NCBI GenBank assembly: GCA_944990035.1
Contig: CALYLX010000112.1
Span: forward strand, 1,922,001-1,986,000
Source of the DNA: Clitopilus passeckerianus
Taxonomy: Eukaryota > Basidiomycota > Agaricomycetes > Agaricales > Entolomataceae
DNA length: 64,000 bases
Reading direction: 5' to 3'
The notes under the pieces were generated by a model, which was given only the letters and a program-made list of their open reading frames with translations, was not told where the DNA came from and ran no database searches. Positions within the stretch are counted from its first letter, which is position 1, and each line of letters begins with the position of its first letter. This document shows positions 21,873 to 30,868 of the stretch, piece after piece. The position numbers were made by a program, and so were the translations under genes.

Positions 21873-22669
21873 TGAGCCCCTACGACCTCATTTCCATTGG
21901 AGTGCTCACGGAGAAGGGATATGGGTTGAAATTTGCAGGAGGTGTCATTAAAATATTGAAGCCGGAGGATGTATGTGTAATAGAGGGGAAGTGAGTTAGG
22001 AAGCTGTATGAGATGAGAGTGAAGCCATGGAACTCGGCAATGGATGCCAAGCCAATTGCACTAGCCAAATTAGGCCAGAGGAAGCAATCATGGCAGGATG
22101 GGCACAGGATCTTTGGGCACATGTACATGCCATCCATTAAACTTTTCAAATTGAAAGATTTGGTGACAGAAATGGAAGTCGACACATCCAAACTAGAACC
22201 CAAGCAATGCAAACCCTGCATCAAAGCCAAGCAGCACATTACTTCTTTCCCAAAACAGCCAATAACGCAGATCTCAGACGTCTGTGATCTCACACGTGGA
22301 GATGTGGGGACCGGCGCGGAATCTTGGTTCAGGAGGAGTTTTATACTTTCTAGGCCTTACAGATAGCAAATGACGCACAATGGTGTATTTCACAACAGCC
22401 AAAAGCAAAGTGCTTAGGCATTTCAAGATCTACAAGGCCTATATAGAGACACAGACCAGGAAGAAGCTAAAAAGGTCTGGGGCTAATGAGGGAAAAAAAT
22501 TTGTCAACAATGAATTCCGCGACTACCTTCTGGAATCTGGAATGGAACTCGACCTCACCACTGCTTATTTCCCATCCTAGAACGGTATTGCCAAACGCCT
22601 CAACCGCACTCTAGTCAAACATGCAAAAGCAATGATGTTTGAGTCACTCAGAATGTCTCTCTCCAACTA
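21873..22669 (+). pseudogene. Copia integrase N-terminus and core, decayed
   Basis: GAG-pre-integrase/HHCC zinc-binding region (WQDGHRIFGHMYMPSIKLFK ... CKPCIKAKQH) followed by the integrase core with KKFVNNEFRDYLLESGMELD and, after a stop where the family has a Gln, NGIAKRLNRTLVKHAKAM. Two of the acidic core residues are recognisable. Interrupted at 22670 by a Tc1-like fragment. Confidence 0.8.
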
Positions 22670-23200
22670 CAGTGACTCAAACAATTGTCCTAATGTTTCG
22701 CACTTTTTGAGTGTTTGGTCAATAACTTTATATCAAGTACAAACAATACCAAAGTGTAGGTATATACCTGAAAGCATTTGATCCCAGCTTCTAGAGTATA
22801 TAAAAATATTATAACTCTGATCAAAAGTGATGGAAATATAGTGCAAACAAAACAGAGAACATTGGGACAATTATTTGGCTAGGTCCCAGAAATATACAAA
22901 ATAAAGCAATTAGTACTTGGTGTTGCCTTCCTTGGCCTTGAGTACTGCATTTATCCTTCTAGGCATACTTTCAATCAAGTTCTGACACACTTCTGCTAGT
23001 ATATTCTTCCACACAGCTGCAACTCTCTCCCAAACCTCCCAAACTCCTTTAGCATGAGTTGGATGCTCATTGTCAGCTGCTTATACAGGCCAGCACTGCC
23101 ATATGGCTGTGGCATATAGCCTCATAGACTGTGCTGCACTGCCAAAGGCTATGCACACTGCAATAAGGCTGTTTCTGTATTTCTGAGGCATAGCTCTGAA
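22670..23200 (-). mobile_element. Internally deleted Tc1/mariner element
   Basis: Begins after TA with CAGTGACTCAAACAATTGTC, the terminal repeat of the complete element at 25799-27418. The transposase C-terminus on the minus strand (22910-23060) then jumps directly to the region upstream of the transposase start (23065-23160 is similar to the reverse complement of 26040-26130). The other terminal repeat is missing. It sits between two Copia integrase blocks. Confidence 0.78.
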
Positions 23201-24160
23201 AGGAAAGACCCCACTGGCAGAGGAGGTCTTTTTTGGAAGGAAGCCCAATGTCTCAGCCTTACAGCAATTTGGAAGACTCTGTTGGGTTTTGAATCAAGGA
23301 ACGGGTCATGATAAGCTCAATCCCAAATTGGAACAGTTTATTTTCACCGGCATCACAGATGGCACCAAAGGATACTGGTGCTACTCTCCAGCATCCCATC
23401 ACATTCTCACTTCAAGGATTAAGAAATGTAATATTCTCTTTGGAGGAACCCCAAACCCTCGAAAATGAGGGAAAAACAGACACACGAACAAAAACTGATT
23501 GCTCGGACAGCCCGCAAATGCCTAATTAGGAAGTAGTTCCAACCGTTAAGAAAAATCCACTGACCTCCAAAAAGGGAATTTGCAGCCAATTGACAAGATT
23601 GGCCAAAAAGCCTGCCCTTGACTACACCAAACTCAACAATCCGGCTTCTTGCAGATCACGATTAAAATCCAAAGAAGCAGCAACAGAAGACAGTGGTGAT
23701 GTGGGAGTGGAGCACATTGTGATGTTGGGAAATCACACAGCGATCAAACCATTCAGAGTGGAGGAGGCAATGGCACAACCGGAATGGCCGTATTGGAAGG
23801 ACGCAATGGATGAAAAAATTGCTTAGCACGAAACATTAGAGACGTACAGGAGGGAGAAGCTGCCGGAGGAGAGGAAGACAATAGATTGAAAATGGGTATT
23901 TCGCCTAAAACGGGATAATAATGGGAACATCATTCATTTCAAGGTGCACCTTGTGGCTAAGAGTTTTGCACAGATTCCAGGGATTGACTACGATGAAACA
24001 TTTACCCCTGTCATGCGTCTGGAAACCCTTCGACTCATTAAAGCAATTGCGGCGCAATTACATCTCATTATCTACATTGTCAACGCTGTTGGGGCCTATC
24101 TCAATGCCTATGTATCTTGAGGAGAAGATCTACATGCGCTAGCCACCTAGATATAATGAT
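23201..24160 (+). pseudogene. Copia integrase C-terminus and RT start, decayed
   Basis: After the Tc1 fragment Copia resumes with EEVFFGRKPNVSALQQFGRL and FTGITDGTKGYWCYSP (integrase C-terminal region). RT begins with EWPYWKDAMDEKIA, KWVFRLKRDNNGNIIHF, GIDYDETFTPVMRLETLRLI and IYIVNAVGAYLN, where the family's catalytic Asp position is eroded (VNAVGAYLN versus VDVVGAYLN). Stops at about 23824, 23888 and 24118. The rest of RT has been lost or lies beyond later insertions. Confidence 0.82.
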
Positions 24161-24169
24161 AAAATAGGA

Positions 24170-24593
24170 CTAGTTTTGTTATTGATTCTCACCCTCTACA
24201 TCAGCAACTCACGTTTCTACTTTTCCACTCTTAGCATGATTTACATAGGGCTGATTTGCTACACAGAAAACCGGATTTTGCTGATGAACAAGCTGCCAGC
24301 ATCAGCACAAGCACGACTTCGAAAGGCAGCAAGAATATTCAATGCATCTGGTCGAACAAGGCAGGAGCGACGAGCTCAGGCGGTTTATGATGCCCAAGTT
24401 GCAGAGAAGAATAGGCGTGCATTTGCCACTTGAAAGCAAGAAGAAGAGTGATGGGCAGCTAAGGTTGCAAGGACCAAGGTCAAGAAGACTTCTGAGATCA
24501 CTGATTCCCTGACAGTGGAGGAAATCAATGATCAATTAAGGTGGCACCGTGCAAGGTTAGGGAAGAAGATGCCAAAAAATCCCAGGCAAGCGC
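24170..24593 (+). pseudogene. Decayed ORF of unknown transposon, first part
   Basis: Lysine/arginine-rich coding-like sequence with stops: NKLPASAQARLRKAARIFNA, then TVEEINDQLRWHRARLGKKM just before the solo LTR. The block DQLRWHR...P resembles regions seen next to DNA-transposon ORFs in mushroom-forming fungi. I cannot assign a family and give no function. Confidence 0.4.
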
Positions 24594-25596
24594 TGTCGTA
24601 TTCAAACTTGGTTTTCGTACTTTTCCCACCAAAGGTCACCCCTTGATCAGTCTTGCACTTATCACCCTTTCTGTCAATACCCATCCACTCTCTCGGTACC
24701 CTTTACAATCACACACAACACCACAATTCTCACGTTGGGCCATAATCCCACCAAAATAGGATATTCAGAAAATCCTTCATTTTTGCACTTCATACAACAT
24801 AATACCGCTTACACAGTTTGCACAGCCATGCAAATAGTGCTTATTCATCCGATTAGTAATCCAAAGACTAGCTCGGCATGGATTACTAACCCGCTAATGC
24901 ACATATAGACATTTATAGATATTTTTCTATTCCGTATAGACTTATTTGGCATATGGACCTCTTGCTTATTATTAATACATACATTTAGATTACTAAGCAT
25001 TGTATACTTTATCATATATGGACAGACCCTCCCAGTAGTATATAGGCCATGAACTTTTGGCAGAAAAAAGAACCCTCTTACTGATCGGACCCTTTTCCGA
25101 CCGTCTTACCTATCTTGCTTATCGGACCTTCTTACTTATCCAACCCCTCTTACCTACCTACCTACCTACCTACCTACCTATTGCTACCTCCTTTCCCTTC
25201 AATTCATTCTTTTGACCTAGTACCAGTTACAAGAACTGTTACCTAAGTCAACCACTTCGATTCTACGCTAAAAGTATTCACACGTCAAATACTTAATTCA
25301 TTCAAGTCACGCACGTCAATCATCTTCACTGTTCAGTCAAGTTAGGTCAAACGTTGACATAAATTCTATTCATTCTTGATAATAAGCTAGAGCTATCAAA
25401 GCCTCAGTTATTATTATTTTAAGTATTCTGTCTATCAACTCAATTGCCAACATACCTTCGCCAACACGCCTTCGCACCCTAACCCTTGATTCTAATGCAC
25501 TTTCCCACTTTGCAAATGTAACACGGACCAACTAGACGATCCCCGTTCTACATCTAAACTTCCGGTTAGTCTAGGCAATTAGTAAATTGCGCAACA
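24594..25596. mobile_element. 1.0-kb solo LTR, copy 2
   Basis: Nearly identical over its whole length to 13749-14748. Ends TGTCGTAT and GCGCAACA, flanked by GCGC on both sides (24590-24593, 25597-25600). It has one fewer TACC unit than copy 1 and one extra TTA near 24970. It interrupts a decayed ORF that resumes at 25601. Confidence 0.68.
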
Positions 25597-25600
25597 GCGC

Positions 25601-25798
25601 GCCAAGGCAGACAAGTACAGCATTCTTTTGCAGGTAGCTCAAGACTATTAGAAGGAAATTGACGAGCAGAACAAGCTAGCAGAGAAGGAGGAAGCAGGCA
25701 AGGAAGACAATAGCCCATCTGTCAATCATTCAGATGATGACGAGGACTCTGAGGAAGAATAATTTGCTTAACCATTAAACTAACCATAATCTACTATA
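25601..25798 (+). pseudogene. Decayed ORF of unknown transposon, C-terminal part
   Basis: Continues the frame interrupted at 24593: KADKYSILLQVAQDY, a stop, then an acidic end DDDEDSEEE and stop near 25761. No catalytic motif is visible. Confidence 0.4.
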
Positions 25799-27418
25799 CA
25801 GTGGCTCAAACAATTGTCTGGATGTTTCGCACTTTTTGAGTATTTGCTTAATAACTTTTGCTATACTAAAGTTTGAATTATAGTGTTGGTACATAGAACA
25901 AAGCATTTGATCTCTGCTACAAGAATATATAAGAGTTACATAATTCGGATCAAAGTCCGTTTAGATATAGTAGAAACAAGTCAGAGATACATCCGGACAA
26001 TTATTTGACTGTGCTTCCAGAAACACAGACACAGCCCAATTGCAGTGTGCATAGCTCTTGGCAGTGCAGCACAGCCTTAGAGGCTATGCACTACAGCCAT
26101 ATGGCTGTGTTTGCAATACATATAAGCAGCTGAAATGCTATCAGATCCCCACAATTTACCATGCGGCCTATTCCATCTGCTCAGAAGGAAAACATTATTT
26201 CTCTGGCTTCTAACAATTACTCTGTCTGGTCTATTGCCTCCAAACTCAATGTAGGCAAGTCTACTGTGGCTACAGTGCTTCAAGAAATCTGTCCCAACCG
26301 CTCTAAACCTTCTTCTGGCCGCCCTTCTAAGCTCACCCCTACTGATAAACGAGCTGTTCTGGCACAATTCAACCATGGCAGATGCACCAATGCTGTGCAG
26401 GTCACCAAACACATTAACACCATCATTTCCAACACTGTCTCCCCGCAAAAAGTCAGAAATGTACTCAAGAAAAATGATTTCTATGCTGTTGTGTTGAAGC
26501 CAAAGCCCTTGCTTACTTCTGCTCAAAAGAAGGCGCGCGTAGCATGGTGCCACAAGCACAAGGAACGCACTGTAGAGGACTGGAAGAGGGTGGTATGGTC
26601 AGATGAGACCAAGATCAATAGAATTGGGTCAGATGGAAGGAAATGGACATGGAAACAGAAGGGCCAGGGCCTTATTCCTAGGGAGATAAAAAAAATGGTT
26701 AAACACGGAGGAGGAAGCATCATGGTATGGGGGTGTATGAGGTGGAATGGAGTGGGGCAACTTGCAGAGGTTGAGGGCATTATGGACCGCTTCCAATATC
26801 GGGACATTTTGGACCAGCAGCTGCTGGTCAGCATGGAGAATTTGGACATTCCCGAACACGAAAGAATTTTCCAGCAGGACAACGACCCCAAGCACACCTC
26901 TGATGTGGTCCGGGTGTGGATGGAAGACAATGATATTGATCTTCTAGACTGGCCAGCACAGTCTCCTGACCTCAACCCTATAGAACACCTCTGGGACCAT
27001 ATCAAAAGGAAGCTTAATGAATATCCGACTCACGCTAAAGGGGTTTTTGAAGTTTGGGAGAGAGTTGCAGAGGTATGGGAGAATATACCACCAGAGGTGT
27101 GTCAGAACTTAATAGAAAGTATGCCCAGAAGGATAGAAGCAGTCCTTAAGGCAAAGGGAGGCAATACCAAGTACTAATGGCTGAATTTTATATATCTAAT
27201 GTACATAGTCAAATAATTGTCTGGATGTATCTCTGACTTGTTTCTACTATATCTAAACGGGCTTTGATCCGAATTACGTAACTTTTATATATTCTTGTAG
27301 CAGAGATCAAATGCTTTGTTTTATGTACCAACACTATAATTCAAACTTTAGTATAGCAAAGGTTATTAAGCAAATACTCAAAAAGTGCGAAACATCCGGA
27401 CAATTGTTTGAGTCACTG
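25799..27418 (+). mobile_element. Complete Tc1/mariner element with intact transposase
   Basis: 1620 bp flanked by TA (25797-25798 and 27419-27420). Terminal inverted repeats of about 210 bp start CAGTGGCTCAAACAATTGTC. Each repeat carries at its inner end a second, inverted copy of the terminal motif (CAAATAATTGTCYGGATGT, near 25990-26012 and 27207-27230). The transposase gene sits in the middle and is uninterrupted. Confidence 0.93.
26161..27177 (+). CDS. Tc1/mariner transposase (DD34E type)
   Basis: 338 residues, the usual length for Tc1 transposases, with no stop or frameshift. Residues 1-110 form the paired-type helix-turn-helix DNA-binding region (NNYSVWSIASKLNVGKSTVA is the first recognition helix). 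The catalytic triad is visible: first Asp in VVWSDETKINRIG (about residue 148), second in FQQDNDPKHTSDVVRVWMED (about 241), and Glu in SPDLNPIEHLWDHIKRKL (about 276), so the spacing between the last two is about 34. It cuts and pastes DNA between the terminal repeats into TA sites. ATG at 26161 follows a leader of about 150 bp after the left repeat. All key residues are present, so this copy could encode an active enzyme; activity is inference. Confidence 0.93.
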   Translation: MRPIPSAQKENIISLASNNYSVWSIASKLNVGKSTVATVLQEICPNRSKPSSGRPSKLTPTDKRAVLAQFNHGRCTNAVQVTKHINTIISNTVSPQKVRNVLKKNDFYAVVLKPKPLLTSAQKKARVAWCHKHKERTVEDWKRVVWSDETKINRIGSDGRKWTWKQKGQGLIPREIKKMVKHGGGSIMVWGCMRWNGVGQLAEVEGIMDRFQYRDILDQQLLVSMENLDIPEHERIFQQDNDPKHTSDVVRVWMEDNDIDLLDWPAQSPDLNPIEHLWDHIKRKLNEYPTHAKGVFEVWERVAEVWENIPPEVCQNLIESMPRRIEAVLKAKGGNTKY

Positions 27419-27435
27419 TACATACAATGTACATA

Positions 27436-29042
27436 CAGTGGGCAACAAAACACTTCCAATGTTTGCTACTTTTTCAAAAATCAGTTAATAGCTCATGAAA
27501 TAAATTATGTAAAATCTTGAGAATAATATATATTATAATTTGACATCTTAGCTTTAGGCTGATATAACCCTGGGGCTGTGCTTCCACTTTTAGCAGGTGT
27601 CTCACACACTATAAGTCAGTCACTCATTGGAAGGGTTTTGTTGCCACTGCTATTGGAAACACAAATACATAAATTTTAGTACTTAGTCCAGTGTCCTTTG
27701 GCCTCAACTACTGCCTGAATTCTTCTAGGCATTGACTCTATTAAGTTCTGACACACCTCTGCTGGAATAGCATTCCAAACCTTCTCTACCCTCTCCTAAA
27801 GTTCTAATACTCCACTGGGTGGAGAATCATACTTTCTGAGCTCTCTTTTGACATGAACCCAAAGATGTTCAATAGGGTTCATATCAGGAGAGTTTGCTGG
27901 CCATACCAGAACCTTCATTTCATGGTCTTCAAACCATTCCTTGGCCATATTGCTGGTGTGCTTGGGGTTGTTGTCCTGCTGAAAAATCATATCTTCAACT
28001 TCCACCCCATAGTACTCCAGGGTATTCTGGAGTTCATCTTCCAGAATTGAAGTGTAAAGGACCTTGTCCATATTATCTTCGATTCTGGTAGCATACCCAA
28101 CCCCTTTTCATCCCATACAGCCCCACACCATAACATTTCCTCCTCCAAATTTTTGGGTTTCCTTGACACGTCACCTGTTAAGCCCCTCCTCCTCCCCTGC
28201 CCACACTCTCACATTCCCATCTGCCCCAAACCAATTAATTTTAGTCTTATCAGACCACCAAACCCTCTTCCAGTCACCTACAGTCCACTCCATATGCCTT
28301 TCTGCAAACTCCTTCCGTGCATGAATATGCTTTCAGTCGAGTGCAGGTCGTTTCACCTTTCTGAAGAACTTCCAACCAGTATTTTTGAGGTTTCCGCGTA
28401 CTGTCTGAGGTGTGACAGTTGTGTTGGTAATATCTTGAAGAACTCTAGTAGCCTGAACAGCTGTAGAAATCTTGCCCATGCGCATATTGAGTTTGATGTA
28501 TTTGATATTGGCAGCGGTAAGCTTGGGGGGACGGCCTCCAGATGACTTAGGAAGATAAGAACAGTGTGCATCACATATTCTGCTGATTGAAGCAAGGCCT
28601 ATTCCAGTCTCTTTGTGAATATGAGTAGCAGAGAGACAATTATGAAGCAGTTCAATAACATGAGTAGTTTGAGCTTTGGTGAGAGCGCGCATGATAAGTT
28701 GGGGGTGAAGTAGTACTTGGGTCAGCTGTATATATAGTGTACTGACACTCTGGTTACATGACCTTGTTGACTACAATCAACAAACTGAAGTATCATGTGA
28801 CTTATCACATGATTACTGGATTCAGAATACCTCGCAACAAAACCCTTCCAATGAGTAACTGACTTGTAGTGTGTGAAACACCTGCTAAAAGTGGAAGCAC
28901 AGCCTCAGGGTCATGTCAGCCTAAAGCTAGGATATCAAACTACAATATCTATTATTCTCAAGATTTTACATAATTTATTTCATGAGCTATTAATTGATCT
29001 TTGAAAAAGTAGCAAACATTGGAAGCGTTTTGTTGCCCACTG
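27436..29042 (-). mobile_element. Second, different Tc1/mariner element (degenerate)
   Basis: 1607 bp flanked by TA (27434-27435, 29043-29044). Its ends CAGTGGGCAACAAAACACTT and the matching inverted end at 29042 differ from the element just upstream. Each terminal repeat of about 215 bp also ends internally in an inverted copy of the motif (TTGGAAGGGTTTTGTTGCCA near 27628-27647; its complement near 28833). Only 17 bp separate it from the preceding Tc1 element. Confidence 0.9.
27678..28692 (-). pseudogene. Tc1/mariner transposase, frameshifted
   Basis: The N-terminal 119 codons are intact (28692-28333) with the helix-turn-helix NCLSATHIHKETGIGLASIS. Several stops and frameshifts then follow around 28330-28080. 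The C-terminal half reappears at 28071-27796 with FQQDNNPKHTSNMAKEWFED (second Asp) and SPDMNPIEHLWVHVKRELRK (Glu), and the end MPRRIQAVVEAKGHW lies near 27700. The first catalytic Asp region is not in frame. Non-functional. Confidence 0.88.
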
Positions 29043-29044
29043 TA

Positions 29045-29452
29045 CATACTTTACAGATCCCTATTCTATCATTTCTACCTGGAAACAAATGGATAAGCAC
29101 TGGTATGTCCACCGTACCATCTATTTTATTACGCTCGTGGAAGATCATCTTATGTAATCATCACATTTCTTAACGGGACTTGCTGGTGGCCAGTATTACG
29201 CAATATGACACCATTGTTACACCTTCTTATGAATACGCCTCATGGCAACTCATTTGACACTTCATGACTACTTATGACTCATTTCGTGTCACTTCCGTAC
29301 TATATTTAGCACAAAACATTCTAGATATGCTTACATATACATAGTCTGTGCACGCTCTCCTTGTGTATATAAACCTATGTACTTCACCTTAATACATTGG
29401 AGACTTCTCTAGTCTTATTACCTAGTTCGCTTTACCTCACAACTCTACACTT
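29045..29452. other. LTR-like sequence, unassigned
   Basis: AT-rich, with a TATA box (TATATAAACC near 29367) about 60 bp upstream of ATACATTGGAGACTTCTCTA, and ending CTCTACA next to the Gypsy target site. It reads like the right half of an LTR, but I find no matching left end or partner copy in the window. Confidence 0.35.
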
Positions 29453-29914
29453 TGTTAAGCTAGTATCGCTACGTGCTCAACCAAGTATCAAGAGTTCAGC
29501 TGCTTAGTCCTCTACCAGCCTTTGTAGAGACGAGCGAGAGTAATCGAGCGAGTCGAAGTTAAAGCAAATAGCGATGTATAGGCTTTTAGGTCAAGCTGGG
29601 GAAGCAAGACCGAAAGCGTGAAAGTATTTATACATGAAGAGTAGGGCTAAGGGTTGGGCATTGCGCAGCAATGCTAAGTAAGCAAAAGTAAGTATGACTC
29701 GGAGTGAGTCAGAGTAAGAGTCACGACGAGTCATGGTAAGTAAATATAGTACAAGTATCCCACGATCGTGAGAATACTGAGTAATCATAGCTAAAGGGAT
29801 GAGTAATGCGCAGCAGTACTGAGTAATTGTATAAACGTAAGCGGGGCGGGGATAGTAATGGTAGATGAGTAAAAGGAAAAAGAGTCCGGGTGCGTATCCA
29901 AGGTAACTGTAACA
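29453..29914 (-). repeat. Gypsy 3' LTR
   Basis: Begins and ends TGTTAAGC...GTAACA on the plus strand. Contains a TATAAATA box on the minus strand and a GCATTGCGCAGCAATGC palindrome. Confidence 0.95.
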
Positions 29915-29931
29915 TTATCCTCTCGCTAGCA

Positions 29932-29951
29932 TTGAAGTCACCTGACTTCAA
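29932..29951. promoter_or_regulatory. Perfect palindrome between ORF3 end and 3' LTR
   Basis: TTGAAGTCA-CC-TGACTTCAA, 9-bp arms with a 2-nt centre, overlapping the ORF3 stop codon and lying about 18 bp from the LTR. The purine-rich GCGAGAGGATAA (minus strand, 29926-29915) directly abutting the LTR is the probable plus-strand primer tract. Confidence 0.55.
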
Positions 29952-30829
29952 TTCTTCTTCTTGCCCCAGAAATGGCGGTCTATGTTCTTCCAATAGCGTT
30001 GTGGACAGTTAACCGGGTAATGGCCTGGGCCGCGATGATGACACAGACGACAAACAAAACGAAAGCAATGGTATTGTCGATGTCTGCCTCCGCAAACATA
30101 GCATCGGAAGTGTCTGGGCGGTGGTGGCTGGTTGGCAAGGTATCCGGTACGCGGCGCCTTCTGTGACGAGATCGTTGAGGAAGAGGGTTCACCAGAGTTG
30201 GCGAATCTGACTCTGGTGGGCTTTCGAATGCGGAGAGGTAAGGTGTCGGTGGGTTTGACATTTGGGTTGACGTTTTCCTTGTCGCTATCTTGATCCTCGG
30301 GTGTAGTTTGAATGAAGGGATTGTGCTTTATCTTGGCGGCGGTAGCAAGGTTGGTGACGGGGGGGAATTCTTGGAGGGTTCCTCGAACCTGACGTGCCGT
30401 GAGAATCGTCGGTTCTTCGGTGGTTTGATCTTCCTCAGGCCCCCAGGGATTGGCGGCAAGGGTTTCGAAATCTGTCTCCTTCGGGTTGGGGAACCAACTT
30501 CGTCGTTCAGGATAGTGCTGATCAAGGAAGGCTGTACCTCCGGCAGCGAAGAAGAGGTCGGTGAGGGTTTCCTCCGTGCGTTGGTCAGAGCTGTCAAGAG
30601 CTCGATCAAGTTCTTCAAGGGTTTTCGAATATAGGTGGCGTAGACGAGCCACTTTGTTGCGGAATTCGGTTCTTCGGTCGTGGTAGGCTGAGCCCCGCTC
30701 TGCCACTTCGGTGAGGAGGTTGTCGTTGCTGCTCCAGGCAGTGTTTGTACGGAGCGCCGTAACAGCGGAATCGGTTTTGAAGGTGTTAAGGATGATGGTG
30801 CGGTCGTAGGAGGAGACATTGGAGGACAT
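29948..30829 (-). CDS. Additional ORF of the Gypsy element (two zinc-knuckle-like motifs)
   Basis: 293 intact codons with a real ATG, located between the end of pol (30869) and the 3' LTR, the position where env or accessory genes sit in some Gypsy elements. The N-terminal about 130 residues are predicted mainly helical and polar (RNKVARLRHLYSKTLEELDR). The middle is acidic and proline-rich (DSDKENVNPN). The C-terminus has CYVCGGRHRQYHC (CX2CX3HX4C) and CRLCHHRGPGHYPVNC (CX2CX6HX4C), then a basic tail. No signal peptide or membrane segment is visible, so it is not envelope-like. A nucleic-acid-binding or second gag-like role is inference. While pol has nonsense codons, this frame has none. 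Confidence 0.8.
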   Translation of the reverse strand: MSSNVSSYDRTIILNTFKTDSAVTALRTNTAWSSNDNLLTEVAERGSAYHDRRTEFRNKVARLRHLYSKTLEELDRALDSSDQRTEETLTDLFFAAGGTAFLDQHYPERRSWFPNPKETDFETLAANPWGPEEDQTTEEPTILTARQVRGTLQEFPPVTNLATAAKIKHNPFIQTTPEDQDSDKENVNPNVKPTDTLPLRIRKPTRVRFANSGEPSSSTISSQKAPRTGYLANQPPPPRHFRCYVCGGRHRQYHCFRFVCRLCHHRGPGHYPVNCPQRYWKNIDRHFWGKKKN

Positions 30830-30868
30830 TATAAGCGAGACGGCAAAGTGCTGTGGGTTGATGGAGAT

